Assembly: GCF_006715085.1 (NCBI RefSeq)
Contig: NZ_VFMM01000002.1
Span: 744,001 to 808,000 of the forward strand
From: Kribbella jejuensis
GTDB lineage: Bacteria > Actinomycetota > Actinomycetes > Propionibacteriales > Kribbellaceae
DNA length: 64,000 nt
Direction: 5' to 3'
A program made the position numbers and the translations under genes. Below are positions 26,441-35,176 of this stretch, piece by piece. The notes under the pieces were generated by a model that worked only from the letters and a program-made list of their open reading frames with translations, was not told where the DNA came from and searched no databases. Position 1 is the first letter of the stretch. Every line of letters begins with the position of its first letter.

Positions 26441-27306
26441 CAGGACAGACGTTCGCGGTCGGGCCGCGACCCAATGGGACCATCGAAATGGTGGTCACCG
26501 GGTCGTGGTCCGATCAGGCCGGCGCGGCGTTCGTCGAAGAGGGCGCCGACACCCTCGTGCTGAACTACGCCCTCGGATTCGACATGGCCGACCTGCGATT
26601 TCTCGACGGCCTACCGGTGCGGAACCTGGTGGTCATCGACCGGCGCCTGCAGTCGCTCGATCCGATCTACGGCCTTGCACCGACATTGAGAAACATCAGT
26701 CTCACCGTGGATCCCGCGTTGACTGTCGATCTCGAGCGACTGCCCGAGTTGACCGAGATCCAGGCGGACTGGGGCCAGATCAGGCAAACGTTCCGCTCTG
26801 CGGTTCACCTCGCGCGACTGTTCGCGGGACGATATACGGAGGATGATCTGTGGGCTCTTGCGCCGGCTGGCGACCTCGAGACGCTGGTGCTGAAGGACCG
26901 GCCGCGCTTGAAGTCGCTCGACGGGCTGGCAGCCCTCCCGGGTCTTCGGCATCTTGGCGTCCATCTCGCCGCGCGGCTCTCGGATACCGGAGCGGTCCGT
27001 GGGTCGATGCTGCGCGAACTGCATCTTGAAGCCTGCAAGAAGGTGACCACCCTCGACGACATTGCAACGTGTGGTGATCTCGAAGTGCTCGACCTGAGTG
27101 ACGGCGCGAGCTTCTCGAGTGCTGAACCGCTGCGTGCGCTGACGAAACTGCGGGAGCTCCTGTTGTCCGGCTCTACGAGAATCTCGGATGGCGACCTGCG
27201 CCCGATCGCCGACCTTCCGCAGCTTCGAGAGCTGCGCATGCAGAGCCGGCGGAACTATCGTCCCAGCGTCGAAGAGGTCCAGAAGATCATCTCCGAGCGA
27301 CAGTAG
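26437..27306 (+). CDS. Leucine-rich-repeat protein, candidate immunity protein for the Rhs GIY-YIG toxin
   Basis: 289-residue cytoplasmic protein with no signal peptide. It is built of irregular leucine-rich repeats from about residue 50 to 280 (LETLVLKDRPRLKSLDGLAA, LRELHLEACKKVTTL, LEVLDLSDGASFSS, LRELLLSGSTRISDGDL). LRR solenoids act as protein-binding scaffolds. The ATG overlaps the toxin stop as ATGA, the tight coupling usual for toxin-immunity pairs in polymorphic systems. Immunity is inferred from position, cytoplasmic location and binding fold. I do not recognise a named immunity family. Confidence 0.7.
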   Translation: MTGQTFAVGPRPNGTIEMVVTGSWSDQAGAAFVEEGADTLVLNYALGFDMADLRFLDGLPVRNLVVIDRRLQSLDPIYGLAPTLRNISLTVDPALTVDLERLPELTEIQADWGQIRQTFRSAVHLARLFAGRYTEDDLWALAPAGDLETLVLKDRPRLKSLDGLAALPGLRHLGVHLAARLSDTGAVRGSMLRELHLEACKKVTTLDDIATCGDLEVLDLSDGASFSSAEPLRALTKLRELLLSGSTRISDGDLRPIADLPQLRELRMQSRRNYRPSVEEVQKIISERQ

Positions 27307-27311
27307 TCACC

Positions 27312-27469
27312 GCGGTGGTAGCCGACCAGCATGGCATGTCCTTGGTCGCGGCGGACGCCGCCACTCAGGTCGCCACCACGCGCCAGGCAACACTTCGGCG
27401 ACCCGCGAGGTGCCGCACGTCCTGGCCCGACAACCACCGCTTTCCTGAGCAAACCCGAGGACAAGGACG
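27312..27469 (+). pseudogene. Decayed 3' fragment of an Rhs core
   Basis: Non-functional remnant that reads in alternating frames as pieces of the Rhs core found intact at about 24825-24980. DAATQVATTRQA corresponds to DAATLTATKRYA, FGDPRG is identical, WPDNH is identical, and FLSKPEDKD corresponds to FLGKPEDKD. The pieces occur in the same order and with similar spacing but need frame changes, so it no longer encodes a protein. It stops right after the conserved core segment, where toxin tips are exchanged, so it is probably the relic of an older toxin cassette displaced by the present tip. Confidence 0.75.
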
Positions 27470-27487
27470 TACCGGGATGGCGCTCTC

Positions 27488-27812
27488 GTTCCGGCTGGGC
27501 CGGAGGTTGAGATTCCGGACATGCGGATGGCGATCGCATATGCGGTTGAATCCCGCTGGGAAGACCTGTTCGTGACAACCGTTGGCCGGCCAATGAGGTA
27601 CTTGGCGGCTCGGGGGGGACCTGATTGATGCCATGGATCCACAGGTCTGGCCCGGGGCTCAGATCGTCGGCCGTACGACCTTGAGGCCGGACGGAGCGGC
27701 TGTGCTCGGAACGGTGGCCCAGGAGAACGACGCCTGGCTGGAGCTGACCCCGGCGGAATACCAGCAGGTCGCAGACCAGATACCCCGGGCAGTCGTGCTG
27801 CAGCAGGCCTAG
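27488..27812 (+). pseudogene. Frameshifted small gene after the Rhs fragment (possible old immunity gene)
   Basis: Two coding-like frames meet at a run of seven G (27612-27618). The first reads VPAGPEVEIPDMRMAIAYAV and on to LAARGGPD before a TGA at 27626. The second reads GDLIDAMDPQVWPGAQIVG and on to VVLQQA with a TAG at 27810-27812. Adding or removing one G in the run would join them into a protein of about 110 residues. The second part also forms an ORF of 59 residues from ATG 27633. The family is not recognised. Position after an Rhs tail relic suggests the matching immunity gene. A slippage-prone G run or a sequencing error are alternatives. Confidence 0.5.
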
Positions 27813-27877
27813 ACTACTCCCGGGTGCCGCAGGGAACCGAGCTCATCCGCGAGTCGATGCCCTTCTAAGGTAGCAAC

Positions 27878-28342
27878 GTGGATCTCTCTGCGCTGTCAGA
27901 CGTAGACCTCAGCGTATTCATCAAGACCATTCATGAGGCGAGGTTCTCAGCGCTCGAGAACGATCCGCTGATTTGGGCCGCTCCGTTCGTGGTGCAGTTG
28001 CACGTCGATTTGATCGCGGAACATGAGCGAAGGCTGGCCGAGCAAGGATCCAGCGAGGTCGCCCGACTTCGATCGTGGTTGGTGTGGCGCGGCCGGGAGG
28101 AGCACGCGTTGGTGTTGCGGCGGCGGCTCCGGGAGGATCCTGCACTTAGGAGGCTGGTTCGAAGCAACCCAGCTGTGATGCGAGATCTTCTCCGGCCCTT
28201 CGTCGTCGACGACGATCTCCTCGTCGAGTTCGCGGATGCTGCCGAACCGGGACGACTGAGCTGGCGAGCTGCTCTTGCACCGGCTCCGCGGCAAGGAAGT
28301 CCTGGCCGGTGGAGCGGGATCCAGCGCAGACGGCGCTGGTGA
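27878..28342 (+). CDS. Hypothetical protein in the immunity-gene array
   Basis: 154 residues from GTG 27878. No family recognised. The first 115 residues look like a normal helical, acidic soluble protein (MDLSALSDVDLSVFIKTIHE; then FVVQLHVDLIAEHERRLAEQ). The last 25 residues are Pro/Arg-rich (ending in SGIQRRRRW) and may be out-of-frame sequence after a mutation, so the gene may itself be broken near its end. It lies between the decayed Rhs cassette and a frameshifted DUF416-like gene, a context typical of stockpiled orphan immunity genes. Confidence 0.5.
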   Translation: MDLSALSDVDLSVFIKTIHEARFSALENDPLIWAAPFVVQLHVDLIAEHERRLAEQGSSEVARLRSWLVWRGREEHALVLRRRLREDPALRRLVRSNPAVMRDLLRPFVVDDDLLVEFADAAEPGRLSWRAALAPAPRQGSPGRWSGIQRRRRW

Positions 28343-28379
28343 AGTCGGGTGATGTCCTAGGAGAGGAACACTTTGTCGG

Positions 28380-28932
28380 GTGATCACCTATGACGAGCGG
28401 GATCTGGTTGGGCGGTTGAGTGGGCTTGGGCGGGAATCCAAGACCTTCTTTGCCGTGCTCTGCGCCGAGATGCCGTTGTACAGGCGCTATGTGGACGGGT
28501 CGGGCGACGGCGATCTGGAGGTGTTGCGCGGGATCGTCGAGCGGGTTGGGGGGTGCTCGAGGATCCGCGCGGTGATCTGACCGATGCACCGGCCGTCCTG
28601 GACCGGATGGTTCCTGATGAGGACGTGGTGGCCTGGGTGCCCGAGTTGGCGTACGGGCAGAACGGGGCGATCGCGGTCGCTTACGCCGTGGACGTCTGGT
28701 TGGGCGATGATTCGCAGCGTGCGGCGTGGGCGGCGCGACAGGTGTTTGAGGCCCGGCGGAGTACGCCGGGCGGCCGTCGACGGACGGTGTGACGGTCGAG
28801 GAGGCAGGCGGTGAGAATCCGTCGCTGTCCAGCCGGGAGGTACAGACCGCACTCGAGGCCATCGAAGCCGACCTCTCTGCGATCGAACAGACCGGCACGG
28901 CCCAGTTGGATGCACTCCGGCGACGTACCTAG
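28380..28932 (+). pseudogene. DUF416-like gene with two frameshifts
   Basis: Three consecutive frames each carry part of one protein: TYDERDLVGRLSGLGRESKT with FFAVLCAEMPLYRRYVDGSG (frame from 28380), VLEDPRGDLTDAPAVLDRMV with AVAYAVDVWLGDDSQ (frame from 28553), and EYAGRPSTDG with REVQTALEAIEADLSAIE, ending in TAG at 28930-28932. The pattern resembles the DUF416/YjaG family (FxAxLCERM, conserved mid-helix, C-terminal helix). Each switch is explained by loss of a single base, near 28546-28552 (around GGTTGGGG) and near 28745-28760. A GTG start at 28380 follows AGGAGAGG. Either an inactivated orphan gene or two assembly errors. Confidence 0.65.
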
Positions 28933-29159
28933 CGCGAGGCGGCCGACCGGGCGACCGTCTTCCGGTAAGCAAGTTGGCGTGCGATATCTCCCGGAACCTG
29001 GCCGACAAAGCTGAGAGAACCTCAGCTGAACGGTTGCCGGGCGGATCGAGGACTCGGTGCCGGCGCCCCGGACGGCGGTCCGCATGGATCGCGGGCATCC
29101 GTTGACGGGTGGGGTGGGGTGGATGGAGCATGGGGGCTCGGCTACTTGGGGAGGTTCTT

Positions 29160-30002
29160 GTGGCGGAGGTTGTGCGGGCGGCGCTTGTGCAGACTTCTTG
29201 GACGGGTGACAAGGAGTCGATGATCAAGGCGCATGAGGAGTACGCGCGGCAGGCGGCTGCCCAAGGGGCGCGGGTGATTTGTTTTCAGGAGTTGTTCTAC
29301 GGGCCGTACTTCTGTCAGAAGCAGGATGCGGAGTACTACGAGTACGCCGAGGCCGTGCCGGGGCCGACGACCGAGCGGTTCGCCGCCCTTGCCGAGGAGC
29401 TCGGGATGGTGATGGTGCTGCCGGTGTACGAGCAGGAGCAGCCGGGGGTGCTGTACAACACGGCTGCGGTTATCGATGCCGACGGCACCTATCTGGGGAA
29501 GTACCGGAAGAACCACATCCCGCAGGTGAAGGGGTTCTGGGAGAAGTTCTACTTCCGTCCCGGCAATCTCGGGTACCCGATCTTCGACACCGCGGTCGGG
29601 CGGATCGGCGTCTACATCTGCTACGACCGGCACTTCCCCGAGGGTTGGCGGGCGCTCGGGCTGGCCGGCGCGAAGATCGTGTTCAATCCGTCGGCGACCA
29701 GCCGCGGCCTCTCGGCGTACTTGTGGAAGCTCGAGCAGCCCGCGTCCGCGGTCGCGAACGAGTACTACATCGGCGCGATCAACCGGGTCGGCATCGAGTC
29801 CGAGTTCGGCGACAACGACTTCTACGGTACGTCGTACTTCGTCGACCCGGAGGGGAAGTTCGTCGGCGACGTCGGGCACGACCACGATCCGGAACTGATC
29901 GTCCGCGACCTGGACCTCGGCCTGCTGGACACGGTCCGGGACCGCTGGCAGTTCTACCGCGACCGCCGCCCGGACGCGTACGGAGACCTGACGAAACCGT
30001 AG
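29160..30002 (+). CDS. Nitrilase-superfamily amidohydrolase, probable beta-ureidopropionase
   Basis: 280-residue enzyme likely to hydrolyse N-carbamoyl-beta-alanine to beta-alanine, CO2 and ammonia, the last step of reductive pyrimidine breakdown. The Glu-Lys-Cys triad is visible: E44 in CFQELFY, K117 in KYRKNHIPQV and C154 in YICYDRHFPEG. GTG 29160 is chosen for the GGGGAGG at 29148-29154. An upstream in-frame ATG would add a tail with no counterpart in the family. The dihydropyrimidinase gene starts 12 bases after the stop and supports the assignment. The 227 bases upstream hold no gene I can support. Other N-carbamoyl amidase substrates remain possible. Confidence 0.88.
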   Translation: MAEVVRAALVQTSWTGDKESMIKAHEEYARQAAAQGARVICFQELFYGPYFCQKQDAEYYEYAEAVPGPTTERFAALAEELGMVMVLPVYEQEQPGVLYNTAAVIDADGTYLGKYRKNHIPQVKGFWEKFYFRPGNLGYPIFDTAVGRIGVYICYDRHFPEGWRALGLAGAKIVFNPSATSRGLSAYLWKLEQPASAVANEYYIGAINRVGIESEFGDNDFYGTSYFVDPEGKFVGDVGHDHDPELIVRDLDLGLLDTVRDRWQFYRDRRPDAYGDLTKP

Positions 30003-30014
30003 AGGGGACCCCGA

Positions 30015-31421
<1,407 letters not shown>

Positions 31422-31434
31422 GGGAGGCCCACAA

Positions 31435-32433
31435 GTGGACTTCGGTGTGGTGTTCCAGTGTGATCCGCCCGCGTCCACGGTCGTGGAGCTGGCGCGGAAG
31501 GCGGAGGACGCCGGGTTCTCCTACGTGTGGACGTTCGACTCGCACCTGCTCTGGCAGGAGCCGTTCGTGATCTACAGCCAGATCCTGGCGGCCACGCAGC
31601 GGGTGATCGTCGGGCCGATGGTGACGAACCCGGGCACCCGGGACTGGACCGTGATCGCGTCCCAGTTCGCCACGCTGAACGAGATGTTCGGCAACCGGAC
31701 GATCTGCGGGATCGGCCGCGGCGACTCGGCATTGCGGACGCTCGGCGCCAAGCCCGGCACGATCGACGAGATGAAGCAGTGCGTCGAGGTGGTCCGCGGA
31801 CTGGCCCGTGGTGAGACCGTCGAGTATCGCGGTCAGCAGCTGAAGTTCGCCTGGGTCGACAACGGGGCGCTGGACGTGTGGGTGGCGGCGTACGGTCCGC
31901 GCGCCCTGCAGGCAACCGGTGAGGTCGGCGACGGGTACATCCTCCAGCTCGCCGACCCGGACATCGCCGAGTGGATGATCGGTGCGGTACGCCGTTCCGC
32001 CGAGCAGGCGGGCCGCGATCCCGAGGCGATCAAGTTCTGCGTGGCGGCGCCGGCGTACGTCGGGGACGACCTGGAACACCAGCGCGAGCAGACCCGCTGG
32101 TTCGGCGGGATGGTCGGCAACCACGTGGCCGACATCGTCGCGCGGTACGGCGCGTCGGGCGCGGTGCCGAAGGCGCTCACCGACTACATCGAGGGGCGGA
32201 AAGGGTACGACTACGCCGAACACGGTCGCGCCGGCAATACCCACACCGCCTTCGTCCCCGACGAGGTCGTCGACCGCTTCTGCATCCTCGGCCCGCCCGA
32301 GAACCACCTCTCCCGCCTAGCCGCCCTGAAGTCCCTCGGCGTAGACCAGTTCGCCCTCTACCTCCAACACGACGCCAAAGAACAAACCCTCACGTCGTAC
32401 GGCAAGGACATCATCCCGTCCTTCCACGTATGA
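31435..32433 (+). CDS. LLM-class F420-dependent oxidoreductase (TIGR03842-like)
   Basis: 332-residue luciferase-like (TIM-barrel) oxidoreductase. It starts GTG 31435 and reads MDFGVVFQCDPPASTVVELA, followed by YVWTFDSHLLWQEPF, VGPMVTNPGTRDWTVIAS and ICGIGRGDSA, the typical arrangement for the F420-binding subgroup. It is the third gene of the pyrimidine operon. I infer it could catalyse the redox step on a dihydropyrimidine or a linked ring, which would explain the lack of the usual dehydrogenase. This is inference from gene order. Confidence 0.85.
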   Translation: MDFGVVFQCDPPASTVVELARKAEDAGFSYVWTFDSHLLWQEPFVIYSQILAATQRVIVGPMVTNPGTRDWTVIASQFATLNEMFGNRTICGIGRGDSALRTLGAKPGTIDEMKQCVEVVRGLARGETVEYRGQQLKFAWVDNGALDVWVAAYGPRALQATGEVGDGYILQLADPDIAEWMIGAVRRSAEQAGRDPEAIKFCVAAPAYVGDDLEHQREQTRWFGGMVGNHVADIVARYGASGAVPKALTDYIEGRKGYDYAEHGRAGNTHTAFVPDEVVDRFCILGPPENHLSRLAALKSLGVDQFALYLQHDAKEQTLTSYGKDIIPSFHV

Positions 32434-32435
32434 CA

Positions 32436-32448
32436 AATATGTTATATT
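32436..32448 (+). promoter_or_regulatory. AT-rich inverted repeat/-10 region of the higBA operon
   Basis: AATAT-GTT-ATATT, a perfect repeat with 5-bp arms, in otherwise GC-rich DNA. TATATT (32443-32448) fits a -10 element 7 bases before the toxin ATG, so the transcript would have almost no leader. HigA-type antitoxins normally repress their own operon by binding repeats at the -10, which suits this site. Confidence 0.5.
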
Positions 32449-32454
32449 CTGTGG

Positions 32455-32823
32455 ATGGGTTGGCAGATTACCCTCCATCCGGAGGTCGAGAACTGGTTCT
32501 TGGCCCTGTGCGAGCGTGAGCCGGAGACCGGAGATCTCATCGAGGACGCGATCGACCAGTTGGTCGATGAGGGACCGACAGCCGGTCGGCCGCTGGTGGA
32601 CCGTGTGAAAGGTAGCCGATTCCACAACATGAAAGAGCTGCGTCCTGCATCGTCGGGCCGGAGCGAGATCCGGATTCTCTTCGCCTTCGACCCGGCGCGC
32701 GAAGCTATCATCCTTGTGGCAGGGGACAAATCCGGGCAATGGGAAAGTTGGTATCGGACGGCGATTCCGTTGGCGGACGAGCGGTTCGCGGAACACTTGA
32801 TCGCGCTGAAGGAGGAGGGATGA
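32455..32823 (+). CDS. higB: HigB/RelE-like toxin (type II toxin-antitoxin)
   Basis: 122-residue protein of the phage-derived Gp49/HigB group, a ribosome-dependent mRNA interferase. Motifs: WFLALCEREPETGDLIEDAI in the first helix pair, then GRPLVDRVKGSRFHNMKELR and SEIRILFAFDPAREAIIL, with Arg and Lys residues in the positions used for RNA cleavage in the RelE fold. Toxin gene first and antitoxin second is the higBA order. The TGA overlaps the antitoxin ATG by four bases. Confidence 0.88.
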   Translation: MGWQITLHPEVENWFLALCEREPETGDLIEDAIDQLVDEGPTAGRPLVDRVKGSRFHNMKELRPASSGRSEIRILFAFDPAREAIILVAGDKSGQWESWYRTAIPLADERFAEHLIALKEEG

Positions 32824-33155
32824 CGATGAACGGATACTCGAAGTGGGAGGATGTCAAGGCCAAGGCGCAGGCTGCAGACTCCCGGTCGCCCGCCGAGCGC
32901 GCCGCCGGCAAGCAGGCAGCTCGTGAGCGGCGCGAGGCGTATGTCCGTGGACACCAGCTGGCGGAGATGCGCAAAGCGGCGGGCGTCACGCAGACCGCCC
33001 TTGCTGAGCTCCTGCAGGTCTCTCAAGCGCGGATCTCGAAGATCGAGAGTGGTGAGATCTCCGGTATTGACGTCATCCGTGCGTATGTCACAGCTCTGGG
33101 TGGCAGCGTGGACCTGGTCGCGACTCTTGGCGATCGGACGTGGAAGGTCGCCTGA
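32820..33155 (+). CDS. higA: HigA-like XRE antitoxin
   Basis: 111-residue partner of the HigB-like toxin, from ATG 32820 (ATGA overlap); an upstream in-frame start at 32739 lies inside the toxin gene. The N-terminal half is polar and basic (SPAERAAGKQAARERREAYV) and probably wraps the toxin. The C-terminal half is an HTH of the Cro/XRE type (EMRKAAGVTQTALAELLQVS, then QARISKIESGEISGIDVIR) that binds the operon's promoter. Confidence 0.9.
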   Translation: MTMNGYSKWEDVKAKAQAADSRSPAERAAGKQAARERREAYVRGHQLAEMRKAAGVTQTALAELLQVSQARISKIESGEISGIDVIRAYVTALGGSVDLVATLGDRTWKVA

Positions 33156-33174
33156 CCACACTGCCTGTCGCGCG

Positions 33175-33582
33175 TCAAGGGGTCCAGCGGTAGGGGCCTG
33201 GGAGGAGGGCTGGGGCGGGGACTGAGCCGGGGCCGGTGGGGGACGGGAGGATGACGCGGATTGTTGGGTGGTAGTCGACGAGGATCTGGCGGTCGCGGCC
33301 GCAGGGGCCGACGACGCCTCGGCCTTCGTTGCCTACGGCGACGATTGTGGTGAGTTCGCGGGCGCCGTCGGCGCGGGCGCGGCCGAGGGCGACCAGTTCG
33401 GCGCACGGGCCGCCGGTGAAGTGGTACAGGTTGATGCCGGCGTACATCCGGCCGTCCGCACCGCGGACCGCGGCGCCCATGGTGTGGACGCCGTCGGGTC
33501 CGTCGGTGTTCGCGTCGACGGTGCGGCGGGCCAGCTCGATCAGCTCGCGGTCGTCGTCGGTGAGCGGTTGCAGCGTGAACAT
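33175..33582 (-). CDS. Cytidine deaminase-like protein with altered zinc motif
   Basis: 135 residues from ATG 33582 (MFTLQPLTDDDRELIELARR). The first zinc motif is C60-A61-E62 (PCAELVAL), as in homotetrameric cytidine deaminases, with E62 as proton shuttle. The second motif, normally PCxxC, reads P93-C94-G-R-D97-RQ, so the third zinc ligand is Asp rather than Cys. The protein could deaminate cytidine or another base analogue, or have altered activity. It is 3' to the higBA pair on the other strand and near the pyrimidine operon, which fits a pyrimidine salvage or breakdown role, but it is not co-transcribed with it. Confidence 0.75.
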   Translation of the reverse strand: MFTLQPLTDDDRELIELARRTVDANTDGPDGVHTMGAAVRGADGRMYAGINLYHFTGGPCAELVALGRARADGARELTTIVAVGNEGRGVVGPCGRDRQILVDYHPTIRVILPSPTGPGSVPAPALLPGPYRWTP

Positions 33583-33646
33583 ACGGCTACCTTCGCACGA
33601 GCGGGCGCCGCGGATCACCCGGTTATGCCGGGCCGGCCCCCGCGGA

Positions 33647-34912
33647 TCAGCCGGTGATCCGCTTGAGCTCGGCCTCGGTCACGGACTTGACGGTCTTGAT
33701 CTCGGTGGCCGGGTCGGCGCCGCTGCGGATGATCCTGTTCAGCGCGTCGGAGTACGCCGAGCCCGCCTTCGGCGACCACAGGATCGGGGTCTGCGCGTGG
33801 CCGTTCTCGGTCGCCAGCTTGGCCGCGTCAGCCGCGGGGCCGGACTTCAGCTTGTCCGCCTTCTCGACCAGGCTCTTGCGGGCCGGGATGTGGAAGCCGT
33901 ACGACTGCGCGAAGTCGAGCTGGTCGTCGGTCTGATCGACCCACAGCCACTTGACGTACTTCTTCGCCGCGTCGACGTTCTTCGACTTCGCGTTCACACA
34001 CGACCCGTACGCGCCGATCGGGACGCTCGGCTTGCCCGTGGTGGCGTTCAGCTTCGGCCAGGGGAGTACGCCGTAGTCGCCCGGCAGCGCCTTCTCGATC
34101 GCGGGTAGCGTCCACAGGCCGGTGAACTGCATCGCGGTCAGACCCTGGGTGAAGGCCGACGGGTCGGACCAGTCGGTCGGTGCCCCGAGCAACAGCACCT
34201 TCGCGGTCCAGAACTCCCGCAGCTTGCGCAGCGATTCGACCGCGGCCGGATCGTCGAAGCCGAACTGGTTGTCGGCGGTCAGGTAGTCGAGCCCGGCCGA
34301 CCACAACGCCGGCCCGCCGAGCACGCCGACGCCGCCGTCGTTGCCGACGAACAGACCCTTGACCTTGTTGGTGGTCAGCTTCTTCGCCGCGTCGAGCAGC
34401 TCGTCCACAGTCTGCGGGGGTTGTACGCCGGCCGCGCTCAGCAGGCTCTTGCGGTACACGAGCAGCTGCATGTCGACGACCTGTGGAATGCCGTACAGCT
34501 TGCCCTGGTACGTCATCCGCTCGACCAGGGCGGGGTTGAAGTCGGACTTCGCGTCGCCGAGCAGGTCGGTGAGTTCGACGACCTGGTTGCCCTTGATCAT
34601 GTCGATCGTGGGACCGTTGCCGTACTCGAAGACGTCCGGTCCCTGATCGGTCAGCAGCGCGGTCGAGGCCTTCTTGTCGTAGTCGCCGGGCGACCACTGG
34701 ATCGTGACGGTGGCGTCCGGGTAGGCCTTGGCGTACCGCTCCACCGCCTGCTGCGTGCCCGCTTCGCCGTACTGGTGGTACCACTGCTGCAGCGTCGGCT
34801 TGGAGCCGCTGCTCGTGGACGGCCGTCCGCTGTTGGACCCACAGCCTGCCACCGCCATCGCCGACAGGCCGGCGCCGATCCCCAGCAACCGCCGCCGCGT
34901 CATCCCACTCAT
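33647..34912 (-). CDS. Sugar ABC transporter solute-binding lipoprotein (orphan)
   Basis: 421-residue extracellular solute-binding protein. The N-terminus combines twin-arginine-like TRRRLLG with a lipobox AVAGC, so it is exported and lipid-anchored. The rest has the family-1 periplasmic-binding fold for oligosaccharides (LQQWYHQYGEAGTQQAVERY; VFEYGNGPTIDMIKGNQVVE; later MQFTGLWTLPAIEKALPGDY). No permease or ATPase genes adjoin it, so it must use permeases encoded elsewhere. Ligand unknown. The neighbouring PfkB kinase gene could act on the same sugar, but there is a small membrane-protein operon in between. Confidence 0.9.
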   Translation of the reverse strand: MSGMTRRRLLGIGAGLSAMAVAGCGSNSGRPSTSSGSKPTLQQWYHQYGEAGTQQAVERYAKAYPDATVTIQWSPGDYDKKASTALLTDQGPDVFEYGNGPTIDMIKGNQVVELTDLLGDAKSDFNPALVERMTYQGKLYGIPQVVDMQLLVYRKSLLSAAGVQPPQTVDELLDAAKKLTTNKVKGLFVGNDGGVGVLGGPALWSAGLDYLTADNQFGFDDPAAVESLRKLREFWTAKVLLLGAPTDWSDPSAFTQGLTAMQFTGLWTLPAIEKALPGDYGVLPWPKLNATTGKPSVPIGAYGSCVNAKSKNVDAAKKYVKWLWVDQTDDQLDFAQSYGFHIPARKSLVEKADKLKSGPAADAAKLATENGHAQTPILWSPKAGSAYSDALNRIIRSGADPATEIKTVKSVTEAELKRITG

Positions 34913-35008
34913 GTGCCGCCTCCGTTCACCGCAGTCCCACAGCCTGCGTCCAGGACACGACCTTACGACCGCGGCGGCCTACGTCGACGGCATTTCCAGC
35001 TGCGGAGA

Positions 35009-35176
35009 TCAGGCGGGGGCGGGGGTGGCGGAGTCGTTGTTGGGGTTGGGGTGGGCGTTGGCGATCCGGGCGACGCCCTCGTCGGGCTTGCGGCCGGCGC
35101 GGCGGGCGGCCTCGACGTGCAGGCGGGCCAGTTCGATCACCTGGCGGGAGACCTTGACGGTCCGCTTATCAGCCAT
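35009..35176 (-). CDS. Small basic/polar protein of unknown function
   Basis: 55-residue ORF. It starts MADKRTVKVSRQVIELARLH, continues with VEAARRAGRKPDE and ends Asn/Pro/Ala-rich (HPNPNNDSATPAPA). Its ATG at 35176 overlaps the stop of the membrane protein gene upstream by 8 bases, which suggests translational coupling and a real gene. The helix with repeated Arg/Lys could bind nucleic acid or the partner membrane protein. No family recognised. Confidence 0.55.
   Translation of the reverse strand: MADKRTVKVSRQVIELARLHVEAARRAGRKPDEGVARIANAHPNPNNDSATPAPA

Noticed and set aside
27255..27642. Minus-strand ORFs over the decayed Rhs fragment
   Set aside because: Their products show no family pattern, whereas the plus-strand fragments match the nearby Rhs core.
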